DNA from: Globodera rostochiensis
Lineage: Eukaryota; Nematoda; Chromadorea; Rhabditida; Heteroderidae
Assembly (NCBI GenBank): GCA_018350325.1
Contig: JAEVLN010000004.1
Coordinates: 62,001 to 126,000 of the forward strand
Reading direction: 5' to 3'
Length of the DNA: 64,000 bases
Within the stretch, counting starts at the first letter, position 1. Every line of letters begins with the position of its first letter. Shown piece by piece: positions 1 to 10,440 of the stretch. The notes under the pieces are model-generated. The model was not told the DNA's origin and ran no database searches. It worked only from the letters and a program-made list of their open reading frames with translations. A program made the position numbers and the translations under genes.

Positions 1-378
1 GAGTGTTCCAAAAATGGACAAAGTGTCTATTTTGGTGCGTAGTGAGACCAAGTGTTCCAAAAATGGACAAAGTGTTTATTTTGGTGTGTACTGAGACAAA
101 ATGTTCGAAAAATGGACAAAGTGAAAATTTATTTAAAATTTAATTCTCGGTCTCGAAAAAAATCTCGTGAAGGCACATTTTTAGTCGAGCGAGATCTCGA
201 GGTCGAGATTTTTCGAGATGCTCGAGACGAGATCTCGTCTCAAACGGTCTCTATTACAGAGTAAACGTTTAGCAAAACTTTGAGCGGAGATACCAGAGCT
301 GCTACAGTTGGTATAGTACTGTAATAAAAATGCCCTAAAGGGTCGAAAATTTACATTCCCCCCTCCCCCTCCCCGCAG

Positions 379-3300
379 GGCACAGAGTTGCCAAGCCTGG
401 CCAAGTTCGGACTGCCTAAGGGCATGGAGTGCGAGCTGTGGCACAAATGGTGCAAGCGCGTCATGCACGGACGGTCACCGCCGGTTGAACGGAACGCTGC
501 CACCCAAACGGAAGAGGGCGGTGAGAAAAGTGTTTAAAATTTTTAAATTCAAAAAAAAATCCATAAAAATCTGTTTACTAACCCCCGAGGCTTGTGGCTT
601 CTTAATTAAAAAAAATATATAAAATATAATTTATTGTTAAAAGCATTTTTGAAGACCCAAAATCGGCGGAGCCGCCGCACTCTCCGCGCAAGCGCAAATG
701 CCCTCCGGCACGAGGCGTTCGGCACGCCTCCGGCGACTTGGGCCCTCCGGCAGCAAATTCGCTGCAGAAAATGCCACGGCATCATTACATCGCATCCAAA
801 ATTCGGGCGCGCGTTTTTTGTTGTTGTTTACCCGCGCTCTCAACATTCCTCCCCCGTCGACGTCGAATTTTAAATTTCCGGGAAATTTTTGCCGGACTTT
901 ATTTTCAACATTAAAACCCCCGAAATTTCGGGGCTCAAGCGGCGACTAAAACCTGGACCCTAAAAGCTCGAGATTCCGGGAGAACCCCGGTGAAACAAAG
1001 TTTAGCTTCTTTTTTTGATGAAATTTGTGCCATATTCTAAAGTTTTTACAATTACTTTTTGCCCTCCCCCCTTTTTTGTGTGGTGCCTGCCACAAGTTGA
1101 AATCTTTGTCCCCAAAATGTGTCCCCAAAATTGATGTGCCGCCCCCCCCCGGGGCCATCCATCCATCTCTTTTGCTCTTTTTACCACTCCCCCGAGGGGT
1201 GCATTTTTCAATCCCCCGAGGGGAGAGGGGGGGGGCATCAGAAGACACAAAAATGCCATCGGAGAAAAATGCGCTTCCGGTGCCTTCTGCCGCTGAGAGT
1301 GAGGACCTCCGCCCACTTCCCTCGCCCAAATATCATATAACTAACGCACACAACCGAAAATTGTGTCATTTTCTCGCGTTTTTTTTTAATATTTTTTATT
1401 TTGGGAAGGTGAAAATTGAGAAATTTTTGGCACTCATTTAATTAAAACTGTCGGATTTTTAAGCTTACAGTGTTGTGGAGGGCATTTCACAGCTCAATCC
1501 CGGCGGCTCTAAGGGAGACTCGGGATCCGGGATTTTGATTCATTTATTTTTTCGGAGTCGGGAATTTTGTAAAAAAAAAACCCACCGGACCAAGCTTTTG
1601 CCCCGCGATTTGCCAACCCGGACACCGAAAACCCCTTAGTTTTAAAATAATGGGACCCGGGATTAGTCGGGACTTTTTAAAATGATTATTATTTTTCGAA
1701 AATTTGTGCCATTTGGCAATGCCCTCGGGCAATATGCAGCGCCGCGCAATGCTTTGTGCCTTGCAGTGCGCGATCCATAGGTGACATTTTGTCGGGGTGA
1801 CCTTTTGTCTGATTTACCGCTATTGTGACATATTGTCCGAGTGACCTTTTGTAGACGTACGACATTCAACCCGATGACGACACGCATACATTTTCAGAAG
1901 CATTTAAAAGTGATGCCCGCGGGCACTAACAACGGCACACATTTTTGTGCCCTCCAGGCGAACATTGAGCAGCAAATTTGTTGCCAATTTGTGCAAATTA
2001 TCAATTTGCCGGAAAAGTAATTTTTAATTTTAATATTAAAAAGTATATTTATTTTTAAATTTCCCCATTTTTTTATGTTCCCATTTTGCACCGATGGCCC
2101 AGCAAATTTTGCACAAAATGCATCGTCGTCGCAGCAAAATTTGCGCATCAATTTTTCAGGTTGTAAAGTCAAAAAAAAATTTGCCAAATTTTTTTGGGAG
2201 AAAACGTAATTTTCAGACCCCTCCACGTGGACTCCGGCAAAGCCGGCGGCCGTTTCTCGACTGTTCCAGCGTTCTTACCCGAAGTTCGGGCCTCCGCAGC
2301 CGACCAATTTAAAGGCAAAAATGCCATTCTTGCTTTCAAAACTTGGCACTTATGGAGATGGCGGCAGAGGGTTTGGGCGCGGGTTCCAAAATTTTTGCCA
2401 ATTTTTAAAATTTTTTTTTTTGAAAAATTTGCCCAAAAATGCCGAGGGCCCAAACTCCTCCAGCATAATTGTATTAGATCCCCGTCAATCAATCGTCGAG
2501 ATTTTTTAAATTTTCGAATCGAGAGGTCGGAAAATTTCAAAAATTTCAAGGTCTCTTTTGACGAGGCCCCAGTGGAGCACCTGACATTTATGTTCGGCAT
2601 TTTCATGCTCATTTCAATGGTGGCCATTTGCACACTGTTCCTGATGAAGCTGACCAAGGCTAGGTGTGTGAGAAAATGTTTTTCATTAAAATTTCAAACA
2701 AAAAAATGAATTTACAGTGCCGACTCGTCGCGCCGGGGTCTGGGCGGAATTTTGCCGTCAAATTGTTCAATGGTCTTGTGGATGCCAAAATCAACAGGTG
2801 TCCAATATTTTGGTGGAATATGGCGCTGTTTTGCCGCGAATTTCCCATCATTTTCAAAAATTTTAGTGTTGTTCAAGAGTCTCGGTCTCAACTCTCGAGA
2901 AAAGTCCCGCCTTTTTGTGGGTGCTCGAGTCTCGGCAAAAGATCTTGAACATCATTCGTTTTATGGCATTATTTTGATGAGTTGCTAGAACGGCATTTTG
3001 AACCGGCACTTCCCGGAGCGCGCGCGGAAAGTGCCGGCAAAAAAAAGAGTGCCGGATTGCGCTGTTTGGCGTGTTTAGCGGCTTTTCAAAAACAGGGCTT
3101 CGTGATTGTAAAACGGGCGAATTACTGTTTCAACACTCTCGTGCCAGCATTTTTGTCACCCAAATTTTGCTGATCAGAATCCCGCGCGCTTCTGTCATTA
3201 CCTATATTGCATTCTCAAGTTAAAAGGCATTTATTGCATAAGATGCCCATCGGCACCAGCACCACCACCACCACCACCATCGTCACCGTGTAGCAGCACC

Positions 3301-4340
3301 AACAGCAGCAGCTGTGCATCAACATCAGCAACAACAGCAGCACCAGCATTACCATAGTCGGCCGTCGTCGCTGATGATTCTGTTGCGCTCGTCCTTCTCA
3401 TGCGGTGCGAGCAGCGCCACAAGTGTGAAACGGATTTTTAAAAATACAAAAATATAATAATTATTTTAAAAAAAATGTTTTTAAATGTAGCTGCTGCTGC
3501 TGCTGGCGGAGTGCCGAAGCATCGACGGGCTCGAAATGCTGGCGCTACTGTTCGAGCGGGTCGAAGTTGCATTTCCGTTGTATCGTCGAGCAGGTAAATT
3601 GTTGTAATTTTGCGTGTATTTTTATCAAATTAAATCAATTCAAGTTAAAATCGGGCTAATTAATTAATCGTTTTATACTTTTAAAAATAATTAAATTCAA
3701 TTATTTTATTTATTCTATTTGATTTTTTTTACAAAGTATCGTTAAAAAATAAATATAAACTCAATAAAAAACTGTTTTTGACTATTTTACTTCATTTTTT
3801 AAACGATTTACCAATTTTTACATTAAATTTCACATTTAAACTTAGGTAATTAGTCCACTAATTTTGGGAGTTTTTGGGATCGACTTTATTTCTTTCGAAA
3901 TAAGACACTCCACCCTACATAATAATGGTACTTTTTCTTGATCCAAAATTAAAATCCGGGGACAACTTCACAAATTATCAACCCCCCCCCCCAAATTACA
4001 AATATTTATTTGTACTAATATATTTATTTGTTCGTTTGTAACAGCTTGAACCCGTTGTTGCCGCCCCATTCGCTGGCCATCATAACGCCGTCGCCGTCTT
4101 CAAGCGCAAGTGCCGGCGGCGGATTTATTGGCGTATAAAAAAATTGATAATCACTCAATCAATCAATACCAACAAAAAAATCAATTATTTTTCCATTTTT
4201 TTTGCATATATTGATTGATTCAGTGTTCGGCGGCGGACGACGGCGCCCGCGGCGTCAATTCGGCCACCATCAAAAATTGTCCACCTCCGCCGCCCTATGA
4301 CGACGACGACGCGTCGGCACAGACAAAAGCGACGGCTTAA
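379..4340 (+). CDS. Unrecognised single-pass membrane protein with His/Gln-rich cytoplasmic tail and PPPPPY motif (partial 5' model)
   Basis: The 3' six exons chain with consistent phase and canonical GT-AG sites: 2551-2663, 2718-2797, 3243-3422, 3491-3593, 4045-4132 and 4224-4340 (TAA). Exon 2551-2663 encodes a hydrophobic helix (core FMFGIFMLISMVAICTLFL) followed by a basic KLTKAR stop-transfer. The tail then has a His run (HQHHHHHHH), a Gln run, an Ala run, a Ser/Pro segment and a terminal CPPPPPYDDDD, a classic WW-domain ligand. Upstream, 379-520 is a convincing exon (reading GTELPSLAKFG, ending at a GTGAG donor) and 1471 and 2217 begin after good acceptors, but I could not fix how these join, nor find the initiator Met, which may lie before the window. 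I do not recognise the family. Inference: type I or II membrane protein whose tail recruits a WW-domain partner such as a NEDD4-type ligase. Confidence 0.6.
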
Positions 4341-4547
4341 AGGAGGGGGAGGGAGCTGAACAACACACAAAACTCTCGAATTTCTAACACATTGTTTTTC
4401 TTCACAACAAAATTAAGCATTTTTAAAAATTTTTCACAAATTTCTTTGACCGCGCTCGTGTGCGCCGATGAATATTATGCAATTTGAGGAGAGAGTTTAT
4501 AATTCTGAATTAAAAACAGACAAAAGAAAATCAATCAATCATTCCAA

Positions 4548-7267
4548 TCATTTGTTCTGTTCTCCTCCTCCAGCTGCTCCTGCTCCATCTTCGCCGCCGC
4601 CGCCGTTTGGTGGCTCAAATTTGTCGGAGAAACGCGACGGAATGCCCTCCTCGTCCAAGAATTTGGCCATCTGTGCAAAATATCATAAAATCAAATTCAA
4701 ATCCTTTAAGAAATAAAATTCTCAAAAAAAAACTCCCCCACCCCGCGAAATGTTTGATGCAGGGCCGTAGCCAGGGGGGGGGAAGGGGGGGGGGAATTCC
4801 CCCCCCCAAAATGAAATTTTAGAAAAAAAAAAACAAGAGGGGGGACCCTTTTGTTTGCACTTTTACAATTTTTTGACCAATTTTTTAACAAATTGCCATC
4901 AAAAAAATTTTTGCATATTTTTGAAACTTTTTTGAAAATTCCTTCAAATAAAATACCTTCGCGCTCAAATGGGAAAGCCATTTGAGCGCCGCGCTCAGAT
5001 GGTTCAAATTCCCCCTCCCAACATTTTTTTCTGGCTACGGCCCTGGTTTGATGGCACAACAAAAAACCATAGGGGGACCCAACGCCTAAAAGGGGGGTGT
5101 TGATGCAAAAAATGTGGCAGATATTTTAACAAAAAAAATTTAAAAAAAAACATTTTCTAAAATGTTTCTTCCAACGCCCCCCCCCCTCCCACAAAAATGT
5201 TTTCTAACCAAAAACTCAAATCCGAATCCATCCGCCCCGGCTTCGTGTTACCCCCCCCCCCCGGCGAGGCCATATCTGAAGACCCAAAATCAGGCCCGTA
5301 CACAGGGGGGGGGGGGCGAAGGGGGCCAGGCCCCCCCTCCCGAAATGTTTTTTGAGAAAAAAAAACCATAGGGGGACCCTTTTGTTTTGAAGTTTTACAT
5401 TTTTTGTGACTAATTTTCTTAACAAACTGTCATCAAAAATCAAAAAAATTTTCCCGGCGGCGCCTATCGGCACCGCCGGCCCTTCCCATTCCTAAAAAAC
5501 TTCAAAAAAAAGAGACGATTTTTTGAATTTTTTGGTTGAAAATCTCTTAACAAATCGAGTCAAAAATCGCAAAATTTTCTCGGCGGCGCCTATCGGCACC
5601 GTCGACCCCCCCCCCCAACGGTAAAGAAGAATACGCAAAAAAAAATATTGCATTTTTGAAAAATTTGAAAATTGACGAAATTTTTACAAATTTCACCGAG
5701 GAATCCCGGCTCAGCCTACACGTCGTACTCCTTGACAATGTTGTCCACTCACTCACCTCCCCGTCCTTGTGCATCTGCACCACAATGTCCGAGCCGCCGA
5801 TGAATTTGCCGTTCACATACACTTGGGGAATTGTCTGAAAGTTTGTAAGAAATTTGGGAAACCCAAAGAAAATTTAATAAAAAAAATAAATCTTTTGAAT
5901 AAGCCAAAAAAAAATTTGATGGAAAATTTTGTACCGGCCACTCGCTGAACTCCTTGATGCCCTGCCTCAACTCCTCGTCCTCCAGCACATCAAAGTCCCT
6001 GAAGGGCACGTGGTGAAGATCGAGAACCTTAGAAAGGGAAATATTTTCTATAAAAATTTCGTGAAAACCATCCAAAATTAATTAAATTGCATTTTGGTCA
6101 AAAATTTCACCGAAAAACGATTGGAAAGTCCATTAAAACCTTTCAAAAAAAATCTACACCAAAAAAATAGATCAAAAATTAATTACAAATTTGCCTAAAA
6201 CGTTTTCAGAAATTCAAATCAAAAGCGAAAAAACCCAAACAAATTGGTGGCATTCATTCCAACAACAAAAAACAGTACCAATTTGACGTTTCGGCTGAAC
6301 CCGCACATCGGTTGCTGCTGCGTGCCCTTCATGAAAACGACCACCGGCGCAGAATGGACCTGGGAAAAAAATTTAAAAAAAAAAAAAAATTTAATTTTAG
6401 GGAGCTCAGACCTTATGCAAATGTCAACATGTTCACGTTCAGAGACTCTAGTCAAATGTGTCAATCATTGCTCCGCAGGGAGCCATTGAACCGGTGAACC
6501 CTTCCCAATAGCACAACACACAAACCACTGAGCCATAGGAACACAGTTTTGCTTTGAATTTGTACAAAAGGAGGAGAAAAAGAAAGAAAAAGCCCATCAA
6601 AAAAGCTATAAAAGCGTTCATTGCCAAAATGTAATGAAATTTTCAAAATTTGCTGAGGCAGACGCCGATAGCGTAGCCAAAAAAACAGAAAATAATCGAA
6701 TTTTTGGATCTTTTAAAAAATGTTCGAAAATGTGGGGCAACCGAAGGGGGGGGGGGCAGGGGCGTAGCCAGAAAAAAATTTCGGAGGGGGGAATTGATCC
6801 ATCTGAGCGCGGCGCTCAGATGGCAATCCCATTTGAGCGCCAGGAGCGGGTCGGCGGTTCCGATAGGCGCCGCCGGGAAAAATTTTTTGATTTTTGATGG
6901 CAATTTGTTAAGAAAATTGATCAAAAAATTGTCAAAGTGAAAAACGATAGGGTCCCCCCTCTTGTTTTTTTTTTCTTCAATAGGCCATCATTACCCAATC
7001 ATTAGGGCTGTAAACCGAGCCCCCGAGTTGTTTGTTGGGGGTCCAACTTCCTCCGCCCCCACCAACCACCCACGCCAAACTGGACTGCTTGAACTCCCCT
7101 CCCCGCGCCAAACTGGACTGCTTGAACTCCCCCCGCTAAAATGGACTGCATTGTTTGTTTGTTTATCTTGCTTACACAGTCGCTGATCCGATTTCGAGCG
7201 GCGGTGTCCAGTGCGTTCAGCGATTGCGACCCGTGCACGGAGCGGGTTGACGCCGGCAAGAACAGGC
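4548..7267 (-). CDS. GLRX5: Monothiol glutaredoxin 5, mitochondrial (CGFS type)
   Basis: Five exons resolved on the minus strand, all phase-consistent: 7176-7267, 6279-6359, 5935-6027, 5757-5834 and 4548-4670 (TGA). The N-terminal part is a basic, Ser-rich presequence-like stretch (STRSVHGSQSLNALDTAARN). Next come VVVFMKGTQQQPMCGFS with the monothiol CGFS active site, the conserved ELRQGIKEFSEWP block, TIPQVYVNGKFIGG (cis-Pro plus GG glutathione-binding motif) and QMHKDGE. The last exon starts MAKFLDEEGIP, matching the nematode GLRX5 C-terminus, and adds a Gly/Glu-rich tail. The family transfers [2Fe-2S] clusters in mitochondria. The initiator exon upstream of 7267 was not found: the exon opens in phase 2 after TTTTTAG and has no ATG. 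The last intron (4671-5756) holds an inserted hAT-like MITE. Confidence 0.93.
4760..5045. mobile_element. hAT-like MITE, 286 bp, in the last GLRX5 intron
   Basis: Terminal inverted repeats CAGGGCCGTAGCCAGG and its complement at the right end (CTGGCTACGGCCCTG). It is flanked by a perfect 8-bp duplication GTTTGATG at 4752-4759 and 5046-5053. The 8-bp duplication and CAGGG terminus are typical of hAT transposons; there is no coding capacity. Related termini (gggcgtagcc / ctggctacgcc) recur at 6758-6772, 13074-13090 and 13677-13692, so the family is dispersed here. Confidence 0.88.
5280..5640. repeat. Degenerate copies of the G-run / GGCGGCGCCTATCGGCACCGCCG repeat
   Basis: Long G/C homopolymers followed by a line reading 'accatagggggaccctttt', then two copies of a near-palindromic block built on GGCGGCGCCTATCGGCACCG (near 5456 and 5580). 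The same module recurs at about 6856, 9533, 9664, 29236, 29360 and 30373. It lies inside the last GLRX5 intron. No terminal duplications were resolved. Confidence 0.6.
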
Positions 7268-7799
7268 CTAAAAATTGGACTCTTTTAGCAACAAAAAAAT
7301 TCACCAGTGAGAGTTAATGCTGTCCCAAAAAACCAAAATTAAAAAGGGTAACTTTTTAGAAAAATTGTTGCACTTCTATAGCCGGATGATTGTTTTTTTT
7401 CTAAATGTTTATCCGATAAAATGTATTCACATAACGCGAAAACAAATTAAGAAAGTCAAGAAATGTGAAGATAACCTTCAATTTAACTAGTTTTGCGTTT
7501 TAACGAGTTTTGAACCAGTCCATCTTTTCGCAAAACCACAATTTTGAAAAATAGGCTTATTCTTATGCAAACCTGCAAATTGCGCCGCTGTCCTTGTTGT
7601 AGATTGAAATGAACGAAATATAAGTGACATCAGCTAAAAAATAGCGCTAAAAATGACAAGAACATACGACGAAGAACAAAAAAAACGTTGAATAAATTAA
7701 TTAATGCATTACTCTCTTCCCATGCACTTTTGTCACATTTTTGAAGATCTCATAAAATTATGGGAAAAAACATTTGGTAATACATAGTTGAGTTTACAG

Positions 7800-8601
7800 T
7801 GGGGTTGCACGGGGGGAACAGGACGTTTGGGCCCTGCCGACGTTTGGGCCCTGCCGTTTGGGCCCCGACGTTTGGGCCCTGCCGTTTGGGCCCCGCCGTT
7901 TGGGCCCCAAGAACGTTTGGGCCCCGGACGTTTGGGCCCCAAGGAAACGATATCAGGGCTGCGTCGAAATAAAAAATTTTCGAAATCAGAATTTATTTCG
8001 GTTTTCGAAATCGAAACAAAAGAAACACAAGGTTCGACGCAACCCTGATGCATACATAAGATAAATAAAAATACATAATCGTTTACACACCCTATTTTTT
8101 TACATCAATTATGGTCTACTATTTTTTGCCTAAGCTTAAGCTCGGCTAGCTAGGCCTAAGCCTAAGCCTAACGAACCCTAAGCTCAGGGTGGCTTAGGCC
8201 TAAGCCTAGCAAACCCCTAAGCCTTGCAATTTTCAGAATTTATGCGAGGAATTTTCCACAATTATCAAATGAACCCCCTGAACTTCCTGCAAATTTTCGG
8301 ATTATTGTATTTGAATTATAATTTTTGTTATGTAGTGTTCATTTGAAAAAAAATTCTGAATAAATAAAAAGCTCGGCAATTCCAAATTCCCATTGATAAC
8401 TTCAGGGGGCCCAAACGTCCGGGGCCCAAACGGCGGGGCCCAAACGTCCCCGGGGCCCAAACGGCAGGGCCCAAACGTCGGGGCCCAAACGACCCCCACT
8501 CTGCACGGGACAGGGACCAGTACTGAAATGTTAAATTTTTAAATTTTGGTACTGAAATTTTAGTCCCGGTTTTTCAAAAGTCCCGGTCCCGTGCAACCCT
8601 A
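7800..8601. mobile_element. Outer fold-back element carrying a nested insertion
   Basis: Left end TGGGGTTGCACGGG and right end (complement TAGGGTTGCACGGG) form inverted repeats, flanked by near-identical 8-bp repeats GTTTACAG (7792-7799) and GTTTATAG (8602-8609). A second element (7814-8501) sits inside its left arm. No protein coding. hAT-like by duplication length. Confidence 0.75.
7814..8501. mobile_element. Fold-back element with GTTTGGGCCC tandem-repeat arms (nested)
   Basis: The left arm has at least seven imperfect copies of (GAC)GTTTGGGCCC. The right arm has the inverted set GGGCCCAAACG and ends GACCCCCACTC. It is flanked by a perfect 8-bp duplication TGCACGGG (7806-7813 and 8502-8509) made from the host element. 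The centre has palindromic CCTAAGCCTAACGAACCC motifs that also occur in the element at 44752-45524. About 688 bp, no ORF of note. Confidence 0.8.
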
Positions 8602-8689
8602 GTTTATAGCCCCCCTTTTTTAAAAAATACAATTTTTCCCCAATTTGATAAAAAAGTATTTCCAGGGAATCAATTTTAGCCTAAACTCA

Positions 8690-8880
8690 TTCAAAAAGCA
8701 TGAATTCGATCATTACTTGCCTTTTCGTTGTAGGTTTGTGATTTTTGAATGATTTAGAGGCCAAAATTGATTTTTGAAAAAATTTGAATTGAATTTTTGA
8801 TAAATTGTTCGAATTTGGGTCCAGGGTTCAATCGGCCGAAACAAAGGTTATATTCGGATTCTACGCCCCTGAATAGCCAT
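8690..8880. repeat. Dispersed 'GAATTCG...CGTAGAA' repeat, copy 1
   Basis: AT-rich palindromic repeat with the signature 'aaaaagcatgaattcgatc...acttgccttttcgtt' and an end near 'ggattctacgcccc'. Other copies are around 12560-12760, 13260-13450, 26400-26650, 39300-39440, 43640-43910 and 49210-49400, on both strands. It looks like another non-autonomous element family; target duplications were not resolved. Confidence 0.6.
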
Positions 8881-9367
8881 GGAAACACCTTTCATCAACT
8901 TGGGGGAAAAATTGTATTTTTAAAAAAAGGAGGCTATAAACTAAACTATTAAAGTGAATTAATTCATTTGTGCAAATCATAACGCCAAAATTATTTTAAA
9001 AAATTAACACAAACTCTAATGACGCGGCAGACAGAGTGATGCGTGTGTTTTTCCTTCTGGAATCCGGTTTTCAATTTGAAAGACGGAGCCGCCCCGCCCG
9101 TATGTCGTTCAACGGACACCACAGAAAGCGCTCTGCAACTCAAATGCAGTCACAGGCATTCTGAAGAAAAAAAACGATAAAAATTGTTTTAAAAAAATTA
9201 GGGCCCATCAGTGCAAAATGTGCACCTGCACATTTTGCTCCTTCTAGTCAACCCTTCCCCTTATTCTGCCACCCGCCCCCCCCCAATTCTCCCCCACCCC
9301 CGAATTACAATGGACTGGGCGTGGCCCTCTGGCTGTCACTGGGCCCGTCCGCCCGCTCACCAGGTGG

Positions 9368-9368
<1 letters not shown>

Positions 9369-9400
<32 letters not shown>

Positions 9401-9409
9401 GCAGCCCCT
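9369..9409 (+). repeat. 41-nt uninterrupted poly-G run
   Basis: An unbroken run of 41 G, the longest in the window. Other G/C homopolymers of 20 or more lie at 57738-57758, 57778-57804 and near 59322-59342. They could form G-quadruplexes, and their true lengths are uncertain because homopolymers are error-prone in assembly. Confidence 0.9.
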
Positions 9410-9889
9410 CCCCCGAAATGAAATTTGAAGAAAAAAAAAAAAAACAAGAGGGGGACCCTTTTGTTTTCACTTTTACAATTTTTTGGCCAATTTTCTTAAC
9501 AAATTGTCATCAAAAATCAAAAAAATTTTCTCGGCGGCGCCTATCGGCACCGCCGACCCCAAAATTCCTAAAAAAAACTTCAAAAAAGTGCCGATTTTTT
9601 AAATTTTGGTTGCAAATTTACCCAAAATTTCTTAACAAATCGAGTCAAAAGTTCAAAATTTTCTCGGCGGCGCCTATCAGCACCGCCGACCCCCTCCATA
9701 AAAATTCGCAAAAAAATTTGCACTTTTGAAAAAATGCACCCCCTAAAATCGAACATTTTTTTAAAAAATTGCTTAACAAAAATACAATAAAAAGGAAAAA
9801 ATACACCCCTAAGAATCGATTTTAAAAATCAAAAAATTCACCCCTAAGAATCGACTTCCCCCCCCCCCCCGAAATTGTACAAAACTGTG

Positions 9890-10440
9890 AAAAAACATTT
9901 TAAAAAAATGAAATTTTGATTTTGAAAATAAATTTCAAAAATTGTTTGCTTACGGTCTCGTTGAAGTGCCATTTGTAGCCCTCCATGACCAATTGGTGGG
10001 CACGCGCGATCATCTCAATGCCATTCTTTTCGCAAAAGGTCTTCACCACGTCGGAGCCGAACAGATACCCGGCCCCCCGAGGGCTCACACCGTAGCCGAC
10101 CGATTCCTTAAAAAAAATAAAAATGGGAAAAAAACATTTTTTGGGTTGAATAGAGGCACACCTCCGGGTCCGACCACAGCAGATCGCACATTGGACCTTT
10201 AAAAATTGCAACATTTAAACCGACAGGGTTTTCTAATTTGTGCCAAACAACGATTCAATGTAAAAAAAATCCAAAAAAGTCCGAAAATCGATGAAACTGT
10301 ATTTATGTGCCACAAGGCTTTTGTTCCTCCAAATAAAATAGTAAAAAAAAACATGGAATTAATTACATATATATGTACTTCCTGACCTTTTTGCAAAAAA
10401 GGAACACAGTTACATCAACAATAAAAAAGCTTTTGCATTT
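9890..10440 (-). pseudogene. Partial duplicate of PP4 catalytic subunit gene
   Basis: Nearly identical to two pieces of the intact gene at 13787-16438. About 9890-10270 matches 14060-14480, including the complete 51-codon exon ([18 protein letters not shown]...[11 protein letters not shown]) and the preceding 35-nt exon. About 10285-10440 then matches 16460-16640, upstream of the start codon. Everything between, including most coding exons, is missing, so it cannot encode a phosphatase. The few differences indicate a recent duplication followed by internal deletion. Confidence 0.88.

Noticed and set aside
160..262. A coding segment in the first 260 bases.
   Set aside because: The sequence is TCTCGAG iterations ending ACGGTCTCTA, matching the fold-back element class; open frames there are incidental.
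3250..3360. CAC/CAG microsatellite as a pure repeat.
   Set aside because: It lies in a phase-consistent exon encoding His and Gln runs, so it is better described as coding low complexity.
5716..5757. A frameshift or 8-bp insertion at the end of the GLRX5 exon, giving GEVDNIVKEYDV and a stop.
   Set aside because: GAG|GTGAGT is a perfect splice donor, and the exon at 4548-4670 (MAKFLDEEGIP...) matches the expected nematode GLRX5 C-terminus in phase, so no damage is needed.
7800..8505. CRISPR-like array (regularly repeated GTTTGGGCCC units).
   Set aside because: Units are adjacent tandem copies without unique spacers and are mirrored in inverted orientation, in a eukaryotic genome; they are transposon arms.
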